Assembly (NCBI GenBank): GCA_015501595.1
Contig: JADNRX010000171.1
Span: 1 to 64,000 of the forward strand
Reading direction: 5' to 3'
Origin: Hymenopellis radicata
Lineage: Eukaryota > Basidiomycota > Agaricomycetes > Agaricales > Physalacriaceae
DNA: 64,000 nt
Below are positions 26,640 through 37,166 of this stretch, in pieces (position 1 is the first letter of the stretch; each line of letters begins with the position of its first letter). A program made the translations under genes and the position numbers. The notes beneath the pieces were generated by a model, which worked only from the letters and a program-made list of their open reading frames with translations, did no database searches and was not told where the DNA came from.

Positions 26640-27660
26640 TGCTCAAAGTAGCCCAGGCGCACACAATAAAGAGTACCTCTGGGATCACCACGTCCGAGTT
26701 GACGGTGACGGTGAAGAGGATTCCTCGATTGAGAAGCGATACAGCAATAGCGCAGAAGATGAACGATCCATGCATATGCTTGACGCCCGGCGAGTTGTTA
26801 ACCTGCTGTTTACGTAGATTGTGTTAAGAACTAAATAGCAAGAATAGAGGTACATACAGGGAGAGAAACTCATGCTGGGCAGGAGAAACACGAAAGCCTT
26901 GATCAAACGGTAAGAGACTACAAAAAAAGATTCCATCCAAGGTATGATCTCGATGTAGCCGGTGAGCTACGAGGGAGATGTTTGGGACGGAAGCTATGAA
27001 GTGGCATCAACCCTCATCCGAGAAACTTCTCTCTTCAGGTATCGTGCAACACCAGATAACGAAGTACTGAATGCTGACGTCTCCGAGATAGCTCACTGGC
27101 TATATCGGGATGCATCATGCTGCTGTTTGGAGATTTTTGGGCTCATCCCAGGCTTGCTTCGTTCATGGTGCGGTCTCATTGCTAAAGCCTAACAAGACGA
27201 GGAAGATACCAATCATGTCCCGATGTAGGTTACCGGTTATCTCGAGGCGTGAGGGATGTGGTCCATGATTGGATGATATAATTCTTTTTGCTCATACGAT
27301 CTCATCTGCCGCCGACTGAAGATTTTTTAGTGTCTCTGTCCGTTGTGTCCCTGTAGTCTAGTGCAGGAATGAGGACGCACTCAAAAGCGCTCTGGAGATC
27401 GTTTTTCTTCTTTTTTTTGTGCTCACCTTCCGAGTCGACGACATCTGGAGGCTTGCTTCACATTAGGACGTCCTGAACAGCACATGTCCACGCCGATGTG
27501 GGATACTTCGGCTGTAATGCGAGCATGGTTTCCCTTCTCTTTGATTCAGTCTCCCATCAAGTAGACCTGCACGGCGGTGAGCACCAATGAGGGTGCACGA
27601 GTCTGAATCGCCCTCCGAGGAAGAAGTGATGCCGGCGGCCAAGAATCACGATCAGTCTGA
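26640..27660 (-). pseudogene. Decayed paralog of the 7-TM membrane protein gene
   Basis: Bases 26650-26800 repeat the 3'-coding region found at about 25150-25320 (shared blocks such as cccaggcgcaca and acctctgggatc), and 27550-27660 repeats 25455-25600 (shared gtagacctgcacg and aatcgccctccgagga). Both keep the order and strand of the intact gene. About 0.75 kb of unrelated sequence separates the two blocks and no open frame joins them. It is a diverged tandem duplicate. Confidence 0.7.
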
Positions 27661-28077
27661 AGGATCGAAGGCTACCCATTTTTTCGTACCAGTACATATC
27701 ATGTGACCGCAGCTGATAGTGTGGCGTCCCCGAAAAGCTTCTCATGGTAGCCGTTTTATAAAGAGCGGCCTTGAGCCCGTTTCTCCGTTCTCCGAACGGT
27801 CTACCTCGACTCACGTTCCCAGGGGAAATGTCCATCGGCCAAGCAGGAAGCAAGAACGGTTGAGGCGCGTTTAGCCATAGGAAAGCGCCATAATCATTGT
27901 CTAATGTACACACTGAAACTGTATGAGCCGTGTCATAATGGTGTAATTCAACAACTGACTCTCTCTAGCTACATATGCCTATTATCACTCAGGTCTACCC
28001 GACGGATATCTTGAATAATCCTGTAGATTCCATTAACAATTTTCAGCAAACAAGCAGAACATACCTACTAGCTTTCG

Positions 28078-28842
28078 TCAAGGCTGCGGTCCTTTCTGCT
28101 TCTGCTTGCCCTTTTTCTGAGCCGGTGGTGCTGGCGGAGGCGCGATATACTTTGCTCTATCACCCATCAGATTCACCCACAATCTCCCTTCAACAACACC
28201 GTTCCCCGCCACAGGCTGCGCTGGAGGCGGTACGCGCAGCGGTTCCTCCTCCTCCGGTTCAGGCGCAGGACTCGGCGAGGGCGAGGGCACCGCAGACCGC
28301 GTCTGCACCATCACTTTCTTCGTCTTGGAGTTTAGCGAGAGCACTTTATGCTGCTGTTGTGATGGGGCTCTTGACGGTGTAGGTTTAGCCGTAGGCAATG
28401 TGGGGAAAGCACCCTCGACAGCCTGGACGCGGCGAGCGGCCTCCTCCCGTTGACGTTCTTCGTCTGCGAGCTGCTTTTCGAGATCGGAGTGTAGGGATGC
28501 GAGCATCTCGGTGCGTGCGTGGGGAGAGAGAACGGGTGTGGCGCAGGATGGACAGGCGGCGTATGGGGGATTGAGGTTACATAGAATTAATCCGCATGAG
28601 AGACACAGTCGGGCACCGGGGCGCGCGAGGGGATGCATACGAGCAAGGCAGAAGCAGCCGCCTTTCTCGTCTTTCTTTGTTGGGGGATGGGTCTGGAAGG
28701 TATCGATGGTCGCTTGTATGGCAAGGACGGCTTTGCTCTTGGGAATCGCCTTTTGTTGATGTTCATTAGAACGTCCGCTATTGTTGTTTGAGCCTTTCTT
28801 GGGCTTGACTTTGATACGGTCTGAGATCCAGGGCGTCGACAT
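28078..28842 (-). CDS. RQT4: TRIP4/RQT4-like C2HC5 zinc-finger protein
   Basis: A single-exon, 254-residue protein. The segment CFCLARMHPLARPGARLC followed by LSCGLILCNLNPPYAACPSC is the C2HC5 zinc finger of TRIP4/ASC-1, the fungal counterpart being Rqt4. In yeast this subunit works with the Slh1 helicase and Cue3 to split collided ribosomes during quality control. A coiled, Glu/Arg-rich stretch follows the finger and the C-terminus is Pro/Lys-rich (APPAQKKGKQKQ), suited to ribosome or RNA contact. The start at 28842 (MSTPWISDRIKVK) is preferred over an in-frame ATG at 28893 that would overlap the divergent EMC4 start. The protein lacks the ASCH domain of animal TRIP4, as usual in fungi. The frame is intact. 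Confidence 0.85.
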   Translation of the reverse strand: MSTPWISDRIKVKPKKGSNNNSGRSNEHQQKAIPKSKAVLAIQATIDTFQTHPPTKKDEKGGCFCLARMHPLARPGARLCLSCGLILCNLNPPYAACPSCATPVLSPHARTEMLASLHSDLEKQLADEERQREEAARRVQAVEGAFPTLPTAKPTPSRAPSQQQHKVLSLNSKTKKVMVQTRSAVPSPSPSPAPEPEEEEPLRVPPPAQPVAGNGVVEGRLWVNLMGDRAKYIAPPPAPPAQKKGKQKQKGPQP

Positions 28843-28891
28843 GGTGGTAAGAGTCAAACTGATTGACGGCCGGACTCTCACACTCACCATC
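28843..28891. promoter_or_regulatory. 49-bp bidirectional spacer between RQT4 and EMC4 start codons
   Basis: The two ATGs (28842 minus, 28892 plus) are divergent and 49 bp apart, with no obvious TATA box. Both 5' UTRs must be very short or overlap. Confidence 0.6.
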
Positions 28892-29585
28892 ATGTCACTC
28901 GACTACGCCAGCCTCGAAGGCGCTTCACGGTATGCAACAACAGCGACAATGAGGTCTTTATTGAGAGGACATTAGATGGAAAAGTCTGCCTTCACCGCCG
29001 GGGTTCTCAAAGTCACTGTCATCGGTGCGCGTCAGTGTCAACAACGTGTCAAGTACTCATACGTTCATTAGAAACAAGGCGCGGTCAAGACCACGGTATC
29101 CTCACCAGCGGCATACGATAAACTAAAGGACCGCCGAGCATGGGACATGGCTATCGCCCCCGCAAAGTCGCTGCCAATGCAGGCCTTCATGCTCTACATG
29201 TCCGGCGGCGGCGTGCAGATATTCAGTATGGGCATCGTCGCCATGCTGCTCTTCACCCCATTCAAGAACATTGCTTCCATTAACGACGGTGCGCTTGTCT
29301 GACCTTGATGACACGTCGCTCACACCCTATACAGCGTTCAAACAATTCGCGCCTTCAAACGCGTCACCGACCGCATTCTCGACGCTGCTGCCGCAAAAGT
29401 TTGTTTATGTCTTGTGCAACATCTTAACGCTGGCTGTGGGGCTGTGGAAGTGTCGCTCTATGGGATTATTACCGCTGGGTACGGGAGACTGGTTGGCATT
29501 TGAGACGCGTGGAGAGGTATGTGCTTTATCTTTTGATGTAACCCTCTAACCGTTCCTTCAGCCACCAGAGTTGTCTTTATTCTGA
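28892..29585 (+). CDS. EMC4: ER membrane protein complex subunit 4
   Basis: A 169-residue protein from five exons (28892-28929, 28976-29024, 29072-29288, 29335-29516, 29562-29585) with 45-47-bp introns and an intact frame. DRRAWDMAIAPAKSLPMQAF followed by MLYMSGGGVQIFSMGIV is the EMC4 signature. Two membrane helices follow (FSMGIVAMLLF and FVYVLCNILTLAVGLW), with the conserved PTAFSTLLPQK between them. EMC4 belongs to the EMC insertase, which inserts tail-anchored and multi-pass proteins into the ER membrane. The last exon adds only seven residues (PPELSLF). It is head-to-head with RQT4. Confidence 0.93.
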
Positions 29586-29619
29586 ATCTCAATATTCAAT
29601 GCATTTTCGTTTTCATTGC

Positions 29620-32600
29620 CCAGAGAGAACACATACAGGCTCGTAGTCCACCGGCTCTGTCCTATGTCCTGTTGGGGTATCCGTTCTGTTTTTACTGTAT
29701 CCATTCAATTCACTCATACTGATACGTGCAGCGAACGGCTACATCCTTCATACCCGACGATGACTTGCCTCCGTAAGGCGTCCTTGCTCAACTCTCCCAT
29801 GGGCGTATGGCATACCGGCACTGTCTTCGCCCAATGGCAATAGCAGTTGTTTGTGTCGAAATTCTTTTTCTCTTCTGCTTACATGTCGCTCGGAGTTCAT
29901 CCAGGTGGCAACGTACCAGTCCGCATAAGGTTACGTGCAGGCTCGTAGCCCACTAGCTATGTCCGTTGTATAACCAGTAGCAACACGTCAATGCTTTTTC
30001 CCTCTATTCAACTTGTCCATCAGACTCACTCGTCCGCAGTGAACTTTGGTGTGCCTCATACTCGATGATGACTTTCTGTGGATGCGTGGATTAGCTGTCC
30101 TGTTCTAGCCTGTTTCAAGTTCATCCATGTCGAGTGACTTTTTCCTCCGACAGTCACGGCACATGAACGCGGATTCGCTGTCTCCGCCAGCCAGTCTTTC
30201 CCTTCCGATCTCACTCCGTTCCTCAAGTCGTTGAGCATCAATGGCTGTGAGCCTCGTAGCTCATCCCTTGCAGCTGCCTTGATCATCGTCGATGAAATGC
30301 ATATTTTTGGTCCTGTGTAACATGGCCTCGCCGATACCGCGTCGCGGATTTTTCATCTTCTTCGACAGTAGGTTGCTGACTCTCATAGTAGTTTCCAATG
30401 GCTGCGTCGCAGCACATCTGCTTCGTTTCCCTTGGTCTTGTTTTCGCCTCTGTGTTAATTGTATCGGACGTGTCCTTACCCGACTCTTGACCTCTGTCAC
30501 ACGGTGGGCGTCTGGCATACCGGCTCCGATGTCTGCGTTTCAATTGCCATTGTAGAGCAAAATCTTTTTTTCCCTTTGGCTTTTCAAGTACATCGAGGCA
30601 ACATCCCAGCCCGAATAAGCTTACATACAGCCCGTAGCCCACGGCTCTGTCATTCTGTTCTGAGTCGGTATTCATTTTACTGTATGTTTTCAAGTTGATC
30701 AGACTCATTCATATCCTGGTACGTGCAGCGAACAGCTACATCCTTCATACCTGACGATGAACATGCCTCCCGTGCTCAAGTGCTCTTGCTCAACTATCCA
30801 TGGGCTTCTGGCGTAATGGCGCCTGCGCCCTGTTACATTGGACGTGGTTTTTCCTTCTGCTTGTCAAGCTCATCGACTCAACGTCACGGCCTGAGTACCA
30901 CTCGTATATGCAGGCTCGTAGTCCACTAGCTATGTCCTCTGTTGTAGATGTTCGGTAACGAGCTATAACTGACTATTTTTCTTTTTCATCACAGACCACT
31001 CGTCCGCTTATACGTGCAGTGAACACTCCTGTGGCTCATACCTTCCGTGGATGCGTGGATCAGCTGTTCATGGTCTCCATCTGACGGCTAGTGTCAATTT
31101 TTTATTTCGTCGGCCCGTCTGATACACGCTTCCTACTTCTTTGTCCGTGCGAGAGACTGGGAGGGGCGCGCCCCATGAGCGCAGATTCGCGGCTCTTCCT
31201 ACAGTGCTCACCTTCCAACTGCATTCATTATCAACCACGGCTGCGATGATGCTTCGCACAACAGCTGCCTCGTAGCTCACTCCTTCGGCATCTGTTCTCT
31301 CGTGACACTTCGAGTTGTTTTTCGTCCCGCTACTTTGCGTGGAGGTGTTCTTGCTCACCTCTTTTACTCTCTGCCATGGGCGTGCTGATGGCAACCGGCT
31401 CTGTCTGCACCTAATGGATTGGCAGCTATTGACCTTTTTTTCTTCCTGCTTCTTCTCACTCAAGTTCATAAACTCGGCTTTGCAGCCCGACACACTCGTC
31501 TCTCAATGTCTATTCAGAACTGATGGGCAGACTGTTTTTTCAAGATCATCAGACCCACTTGATACGTGCCTGCACTAGTACCTTCGGACGATGAGTTGCC
31601 TCCCCGTGTTGTGTCTCTCCCGTGGGCGATGGCGCACCGGCTTTGTCGTCGCCCAATACTTGTACTCGGTAGATCCTCGGGTTTCTTTTTCTCTTCTGCT
31701 TAGTACAGTCAAGTTCATCGACCCAAGGTCCCAGCCGAATGCTTACTATACAGGCTCAGCTACGTCCTCTGTTATGGTGAGTTGTGATCCATAACTGTTT
31801 TCTTTGACTTTTTTCAAGCACACTCGTCCCCTTATGCCTGGAATTTCTTTTGATGGCGACTTGACTCTTATTCTTGTGGGCGTTTGACGCACCGGCACCG
31901 TCTCCGCCTGAATTCGCTAAGCGTTTCGCAGTTTTTACCCTCTGTCACTGTCGACTCACACGAATCGCGGCGCCACCCTGCGAGGTATAGTGGACGTGGG
32001 ACGTCAACCTAGTTTTCGACTTGGAGTCCACTCGACCGAGGGGCTTGTACGTATCTCCTTCAACGCCGGTGCTTGTCATGACTGTCTCCCGTTGTGGATC
32101 TTCTTCTGCTTCGCTTCCCTTCCGGTCAGCTCGCACAATGAGCGGATTTACGTGGGACGAGCTATGCAACGGACATGTTTTACCGCGACTTGCTCAACTC
32201 GGGTGCACTTTTGCATTCATCACACGCGGACGCGTGGTCCAGCGAGAACGCGCCCGTCTGAATGCTGGAAAGTGTGATAGTTTTTTAAAGTTTACCATTG
32301 CTCGTGAAGGACGCCGTGTCTGTGGATCACTGGCAGCTGTAACTGCGGCTCTGACTAGAAGCTTTTTGACAACGCATTAGTATGCCTGGAATTTCTTTTG
32401 ATGACGACTTGCCCTCCGTGTTGTGTCTCTCCGTGGGCGTCTGGCGCACCGGCACTGTTCGCCCACTTGGAAAGGCGACGTTCAGAGTTCTTTTTCTCTT
32501 CTGCTTGCATGTCGTTCATCGATCCGTCCCAGCGCGAGTATGCTTATGTGGAGGCTCGTGGTACACCAACTATGGTCTCTGTTGTAGCTACTTGTCAGTC

Positions 32601-33600
32601 ATGCAACTTTTTCTTTGACTATTTCACGCACACAGCTATACCACATTTCTGTTCCCTGCGTGCCACGTCCCAGGTCGAGTGCCCGTACATGCGGGCTCGT
32701 AGCCCACCAGCTATGTTCTGTGTATAAATGTCGTTTCTTGGGTTTTTTTTTCAAGTGCATCAGGCCCGCTCGTCCCTTTACATACTTATACGTGCGTCTG
32801 GAATTGCCGACTTGCCTGTCATTTCATGCTCGTCTCTCGGTACTGTCTCAGTCTGAATCCGCCAGTCCGTTTTTTATCCCGTCGACTCGGACGCCTTAGC
32901 CTGAGGTCGCTCTTATTCACTGTCTCCGCCTAGTTGGTCTTTCCCCTTTTTCTCTTGGTCTCTCGACGGTGGACGTGACGTTACTCCTGATGTCTTTCGT
33001 GGGCGTCTGGCATACCGGCTCCGTCTGCGCTAATGTTGTCACTATAGGACTTTTTTTCATTTGGCTTCTCGGGGCAACGTCCTAGCCTGTGTACGGCCTC
33101 TGTTCTGTCGATAGCGTTCGTTTTATGGTATTTATTCAAGTGGATCTTATCCTGATACATGCAGCATCGACTAAGCTTCATACCTCACGATGACCCGTGT
33201 TGTGTCTCTCCCATGGGTGTCTGGCGCACCGGCTTCATCATCACCCAATAGCATGGAATATTCTCCATTTGAGTTTCTTTTTCTCTTCTGCTTAGTACTA
33301 CATATCAAGTTGATCAGCGCAAGGTCCCAGTGCAAATATGTTTACTATTTGGCAGTGATCTGTACGTTTCAACCTTGGCTCACCTGTTCACAAGATTATT
33401 ATGGAGCTTCTGCTACCACTCCTTCCCGCGAACAGGCACTTAACGGTGGGCACACGACCATACGATCGTCGAATCGTGCAGATCCCTCTGCACTAAGAGG
33501 AGAGCTCATGATCACCGCAACTGCCCTCTTTCTTCATCTGCGGCCCAACACGTTCGCGTCCTGGAGGCTCGAAGCTGTCTATAGTATAAAGGCGGACTGA
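29620..33600 (+). repeat. Repeat R, copy A: degenerate array of ~0.3-kb modules
   Basis: No coding potential. Three landmark blocks recur in order every ~250-600 bp: (1) a variant of catgggcgtctggcgcaccg near 29803, 30503, 30800, 31375, 31620, 31877, 32430, 33000 and 33211; (2) tttttctcttctgctt followed by acatgtcaagttcatc; (3) a variant of gcccactagctatgtcctct near 29950, 30920 and 32700. So R is itself an old tandem array. Copies B (40.8 kb, +), C (46.4 kb, -) and D (54.9 kb, +, partial) are closely related. Copy A runs directly into the promoter and first codons of a secreted-protein gene at 33627. Confidence 0.85.
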
Positions 33601-33626
33601 ACTCGCGCGCTTCTGGTCGTCTCACC

Positions 33627-33720
33627 ATGCTTCAAGTTATGCGTCTTATCCTCTTCGCTGCGTTATGCATAGGTGTTCTGGCTACGGATAGCAATCAACC
33701 AAGAATTACGATTACAGGTA
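33627..33720 (+). pseudogene. Truncated copy of the small secreted protein gene (signal-peptide exon only)
   Basis: Encodes MLQVMRLILFAALCIGVLA, nearly identical to the signal peptide of the intact gene at 46371 (minus), with a TATAAAG box about 40 bp upstream and a promoter shared with that gene. Similarity stops just after the TDS codons, and no second exon follows before the 3' end of the HNH gene at 33752. It is a duplicated promoter plus first exon that has lost its gene. Confidence 0.75.
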
Positions 33721-33751
33721 GAATACAAGCTACAGATATAATGCTTCCAGC

Positions 33752-35165
33752 TCAAACGAGCCTCAGAGTGGTTGGGTCGCCCGTGGAAAACACCTGAGGG
33801 TGTTCCTTTACATACTCTTCACGTAGGCGCGCAATGCGACCCATTCCAGGATAATCAATTGCATACTCATAAAAAAGGGCGGGGGAGTTGATTTTGCCTT
33901 TCAAAAAGTAAACACAATGCAGCATCTGGCAGGATGATTGAGTTCTTACCTGCCTCAATATCAGAGAAAAGTTGCAATAATCTGCTGTCAAGGTTCAGTT
34001 CGCGCCTCTCAATGTCGTCGGCACTCATGCTGTTGTCGGATACCATCGACGGCGCGTCTTCCTCGTGACCAGAAGCCCCCGAAGCGCCACCAATTCCGGC
34101 GCCGCCAATCTCGCCACCACCTGTTCCGGCACCACTTCCGGCATCACCAATTTGCTCGTTGATGTCTGTCCAGGTCAGCATTCTCAAGCAGATGAAGATC
34201 TACAAACATACTCAAGGCCCACAGCGGTACGGGCTTCCTCGCAACAGCCTCATTGTTTTGTGGTACAAGTTTAAAAACTGTCCACGCGAAGCGCACGAAG
34301 AGGATATAAGGCGATATTCTGGTGGGAGTATTGAGATCGCGAAGATGGTGTTTAAGGCCAGAAGTTGACGCCACGTAAGCCACGTAGTATGCAACGAATG
34401 TGTATGCGCCAGCTGCATCAGGAACAGGGAAAGGACAGTACAACCCAGTATCCATAAGGCGATGTGCATAAGGATTCATCGACCCCAAACACCTAACGTC
34501 ATCGATGGCACGGGAAATATTGTTTGGAAGAGTGTAGATGTTCTGGGTAGCGCGCTCTATGAGGTGGAAGTGGTCCGCCTAACAAATAAAATCAGACCTA
34601 GCCCGGCAAACTCAGAAACACTCACCCAAACTGCATGTTCCTGCGGCACGAAGTGTTGACACTCTACGAGATCCTCATCTCCGGTCAATAAGCATATTTT
34701 GTCTTGTTCTTTTACCCAATGGGTAACCTGGCTGGAGCCGCAAGATAGCGGTGGTATGTCGAGTTCGTTATACGTTTTGGTGAGGCTCTTCCACGGTTCT
34801 GGGAGTTGGTCAGGACCCTCAGGCGGAACCCACGCGTTGAAGTCCGCGCAGATAGCGTAGTTGGCGAAAGTGGGGTTGGCGGCATGGAAAAAATATTTTC
34901 CGGCAGGTATGAGGGCGTCAGTCTCTGGTGTTCCTCCTCGATCCTTCGACTTGGATAAGAAACCATCTGTACCGGCAACAATTGCTGCGGCTTGTTGAAC
35001 CAGCATCCTAGACATCATCATCGACGTGCCCCGCTGTGTCCTACAACCAAAGACTAGAATACGACAGTTATGCGTGGGGTGGTATACACCGAGAGCTTTC
35101 ACTTTTTCTTTGGTCAGCGGCCGAATTTTTGGCTTGATGGTCTCTGGGTCTGTCCTGGTAGCCAT
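33752..35165 (-). CDS. HNH-type nuclease-domain protein, basidiomycete family
   Basis: The N-terminal exon starts MATRTDPETIKPKIRPL, and CLLTGDEDLVECQHFVPQEH is an HNH_2-like motif (LTG...C.H..P). After an intron (donor gtgagt near 34647) the protein continues ADHFHLIERATQNIYTLPNN and PYILFVRFAWTVFKLVPQNN. A Gly-rich linker follows, and a last exon ends FSTGDPTTLRLV. Proteins of this shape are common and expanded in mushroom genomes; nuclease activity is assumed from the motif only and the role is unknown. A frame shift near 34200 is needed to pass from the helical part to the Gly-rich linker, so it may be mis-sequenced or degenerating. It is divergent from ORC2, with 107 bp between starts. 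Confidence 0.6.
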
Positions 35166-35272
35166 TGCGTTGGTAGAGGTAAACCTGAATGATGAAAACA
35201 GAAGGCAGAATGTAATTTACAGATCAGTGGCAAACAAGCGAAGACAAGCGATCGTACTTACCTGCCATCATC

Positions 35273-36511
35273 ATGCAGCCAGACTCTGAAGACAGCGACA
35301 GCGATGCCGAGCTCACCGCCAGCTCCGATGACGAGCAGGCGCAGGTTCTGACGACGCCCAGCAAAAAACGGAAAAATCGCTCTCCAGACGACGACCATGT
35401 CGGTCCTATCATCGTGCAGGCCGCCTTTGACGCGTACTTTACGCACGCTGCGGCGCGTCCCCAGACCTCTACCAGTGTCTTCTCTGCCATCATACCTCCT
35501 CTCTCCTCTCAGGAGTATGCAGAGGCAACGAAGGACATGTCCGACAAGAAAATGCAGTCTATTCTCTTGACGGACAACAAAGTCCGGAATACGCTGTTTA
35601 CTCAGATTCTACGGCAAGTCAACGAAGGATTTAACGTGCTCTGCTATGGATATGGCTCCAAACGCAGTATTCTCAATCAGTTCGCCGTCCAACGGTGTTC
35701 GAAGCACGGGCATGTCGTTGTTGTCAATGGCTTCCAAGCGTCTTTCAACATCAAAGACATGTTCACTTCCCTCGAAAGCCTTCCGGGTTACAAAGATGAG
35801 ACCTCCTCGGGATCCTCTATCGAGCGCCAGTCCAAGGCGGTCGCGGAATTCTTCTCCGAGTCACAGCAACGGCATCTATACCTCATCATCCACAACATCG
35901 ACGCTCCCTCCCTCCGTACTCCCAAGGTCAAAGCTTGTCTGGAGACGTTAGCTGCGGCTGCCCACATACACATTATTGCATCCGTGGACCACGTCTCTGC
36001 ACCTCTTATCTGGTCGTCTCGCGAGCGATTTTCCTGGTTGTGGCATGACCTGACCACCCTCGCGCCGTACGACGTGGAATTAGCCCACGCTGACAGGTCG
36101 TCTATATCCGGTGCCCAGCCTACATCGCGAAAGCAGCGCGCGGATGGCCCACAGGCTGCTGCCAATATTTCGGAAACGGCCGCGTCTCACATCCTTGCTT
36201 CTGTAAACCAAAATGCCCTCAAGCTGTTCGCTCTAATGGCGCGAAAGCAACTTGAGGCAGTAGAAGATGCAGGCGCGTCAGCCTCGAACGACATGCAACC
36301 CTACGCTATCGAGTATGAGATGCTGTTCAAGTTGACACGAGAGCAATTCATCGCCACGACCGATACGTCGCTCCGACAATTACTTGGCGAGTTTAGGGAC
36401 CATTCACTAATCGTTAGCGCTCAAGGGAGTTCGGGGCCAGAGAAGTTGTGGATACCTCTGCGCAAAGAAAGACTTACGAACGTCCTGAATGGCCTACCGT
36501 CGACAACATGA
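35273..36511 (+). CDS. ORC2: Origin recognition complex subunit 2
   Basis: A single-exon, 412-residue protein, part of the six-subunit complex that marks replication origins and loads the MCM helicase. An acidic N-terminus (SEDSDSDAEL) leads to a basic patch (PSKKRKNRS), then NEGFNVLCYGYGSKRSILNQ (the degenerate AAA+ P-loop region of ORC2). YLIIHNIDAPSLRTPKVKAC and HIIASVDHVSAPLIWS are the most conserved ORC2 blocks, and a C-terminal winged-helix region ends in RQLLGEFRDHSLIVSAQGS. It is shorter than many fungal homologs, mostly at the disordered N-terminus. The frame is intact. Confidence 0.93.
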   Translation: MQPDSEDSDSDAELTASSDDEQAQVLTTPSKKRKNRSPDDDHVGPIIVQAAFDAYFTHAAARPQTSTSVFSAIIPPLSSQEYAEATKDMSDKKMQSILLTDNKVRNTLFTQILRQVNEGFNVLCYGYGSKRSILNQFAVQRCSKHGHVVVVNGFQASFNIKDMFTSLESLPGYKDETSSGSSIERQSKAVAEFFSESQQRHLYLIIHNIDAPSLRTPKVKACLETLAAAAHIHIIASVDHVSAPLIWSSRERFSWLWHDLTTLAPYDVELAHADRSSISGAQPTSRKQRADGPQAAANISETAASHILASVNQNALKLFALMARKQLEAVEDAGASASNDMQPYAIEYEMLFKLTREQFIATTDTSLRQLLGEFRDHSLIVSAQGSSGPEKLWIPLRKERLTNVLNGLPSTT

Positions 36512-37166
36512 TTTTTTCCGGCTAGGATCATACAGCTATGGGTGCCTCCTTTCACCCATTCCCATTGCACGACGACGCCGACGAATACACGGCATCCTTC
36601 TTGCTATGCAGCCACGTTGTCGACAGGTACTGTGTCGGGAGACCAAGTCACAGCCGTCGGCGTTTTGAACGGTATAACCCCGGTCTCGCGCCCCAGCATC
36701 GCTTCCCCTCTCCGCCGACTTGAAGCTGATGTCCCCGGTAATGGTTGCAAAGATGCCCGATCGGAAAATACGCCACACTCCGCCGACGGGCTCGTGTATT
36801 TGTCTCACATGCATTGCACGAACAGCATGCGCGCGCGTCGCTGGATCTGGGCTCTAGCTGAAAGGCTCAAGGATGCTAAACGGGCACTAGTTCGGCGATG
36901 GAGCCGGCGAGGCATGAGTATAAGAAGCTTTCGGGAGAGCCTTTGAGCTAGGCTCTACCCAGCAGGAGAATGCGAAACACAGATCGTTGCCGTCGCCTGG
37001 TAGTCGTCTTATGGAAGAAGCTGGCTGTCTAAGTCTTGAAAATTTGTATTATTAATAACTAGTAAGGTTTGTACTGTAAGTATTAGATTTGTACTACTAT
37101 AAGTATTAGATTTGGTTTAATTAAGTGTTCGGAATCAATGTCAGAGCAAGAGAAGACGTCCATAAT
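36512..37166. other. Intergenic between ORC2 and the TmpA-like gene
   Basis: A 134-codon frame at 36542-36946 (+) begins four bases after another start in a different frame, has no family motif and overlaps a 92-codon minus frame, so it is not called. The AT-rich end (37030-37130) holds a short direct repeat around aagtattagattt and probably serves as the 3' flank of the TmpA-like gene. Confidence 0.4.

Noticed and set aside
29620..33600. Repeat R as a protein-coding or LTR retrotransposon body
   Set aside because: No frame longer than about 140 codons, no reverse transcriptase, integrase or protease motifs, and no terminal direct repeats visible.
35788..36165. Long frames antisense to ORC2, CDC42, CE12 and the hydrolase
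   Set aside because: They are shadows of strongly conserved genes on the opposite strand.
36542..36946. 134-codon frame after ORC2
   Set aside because: It overlaps frames on both strands and has no recognisable motif, signal peptide or intron structure.
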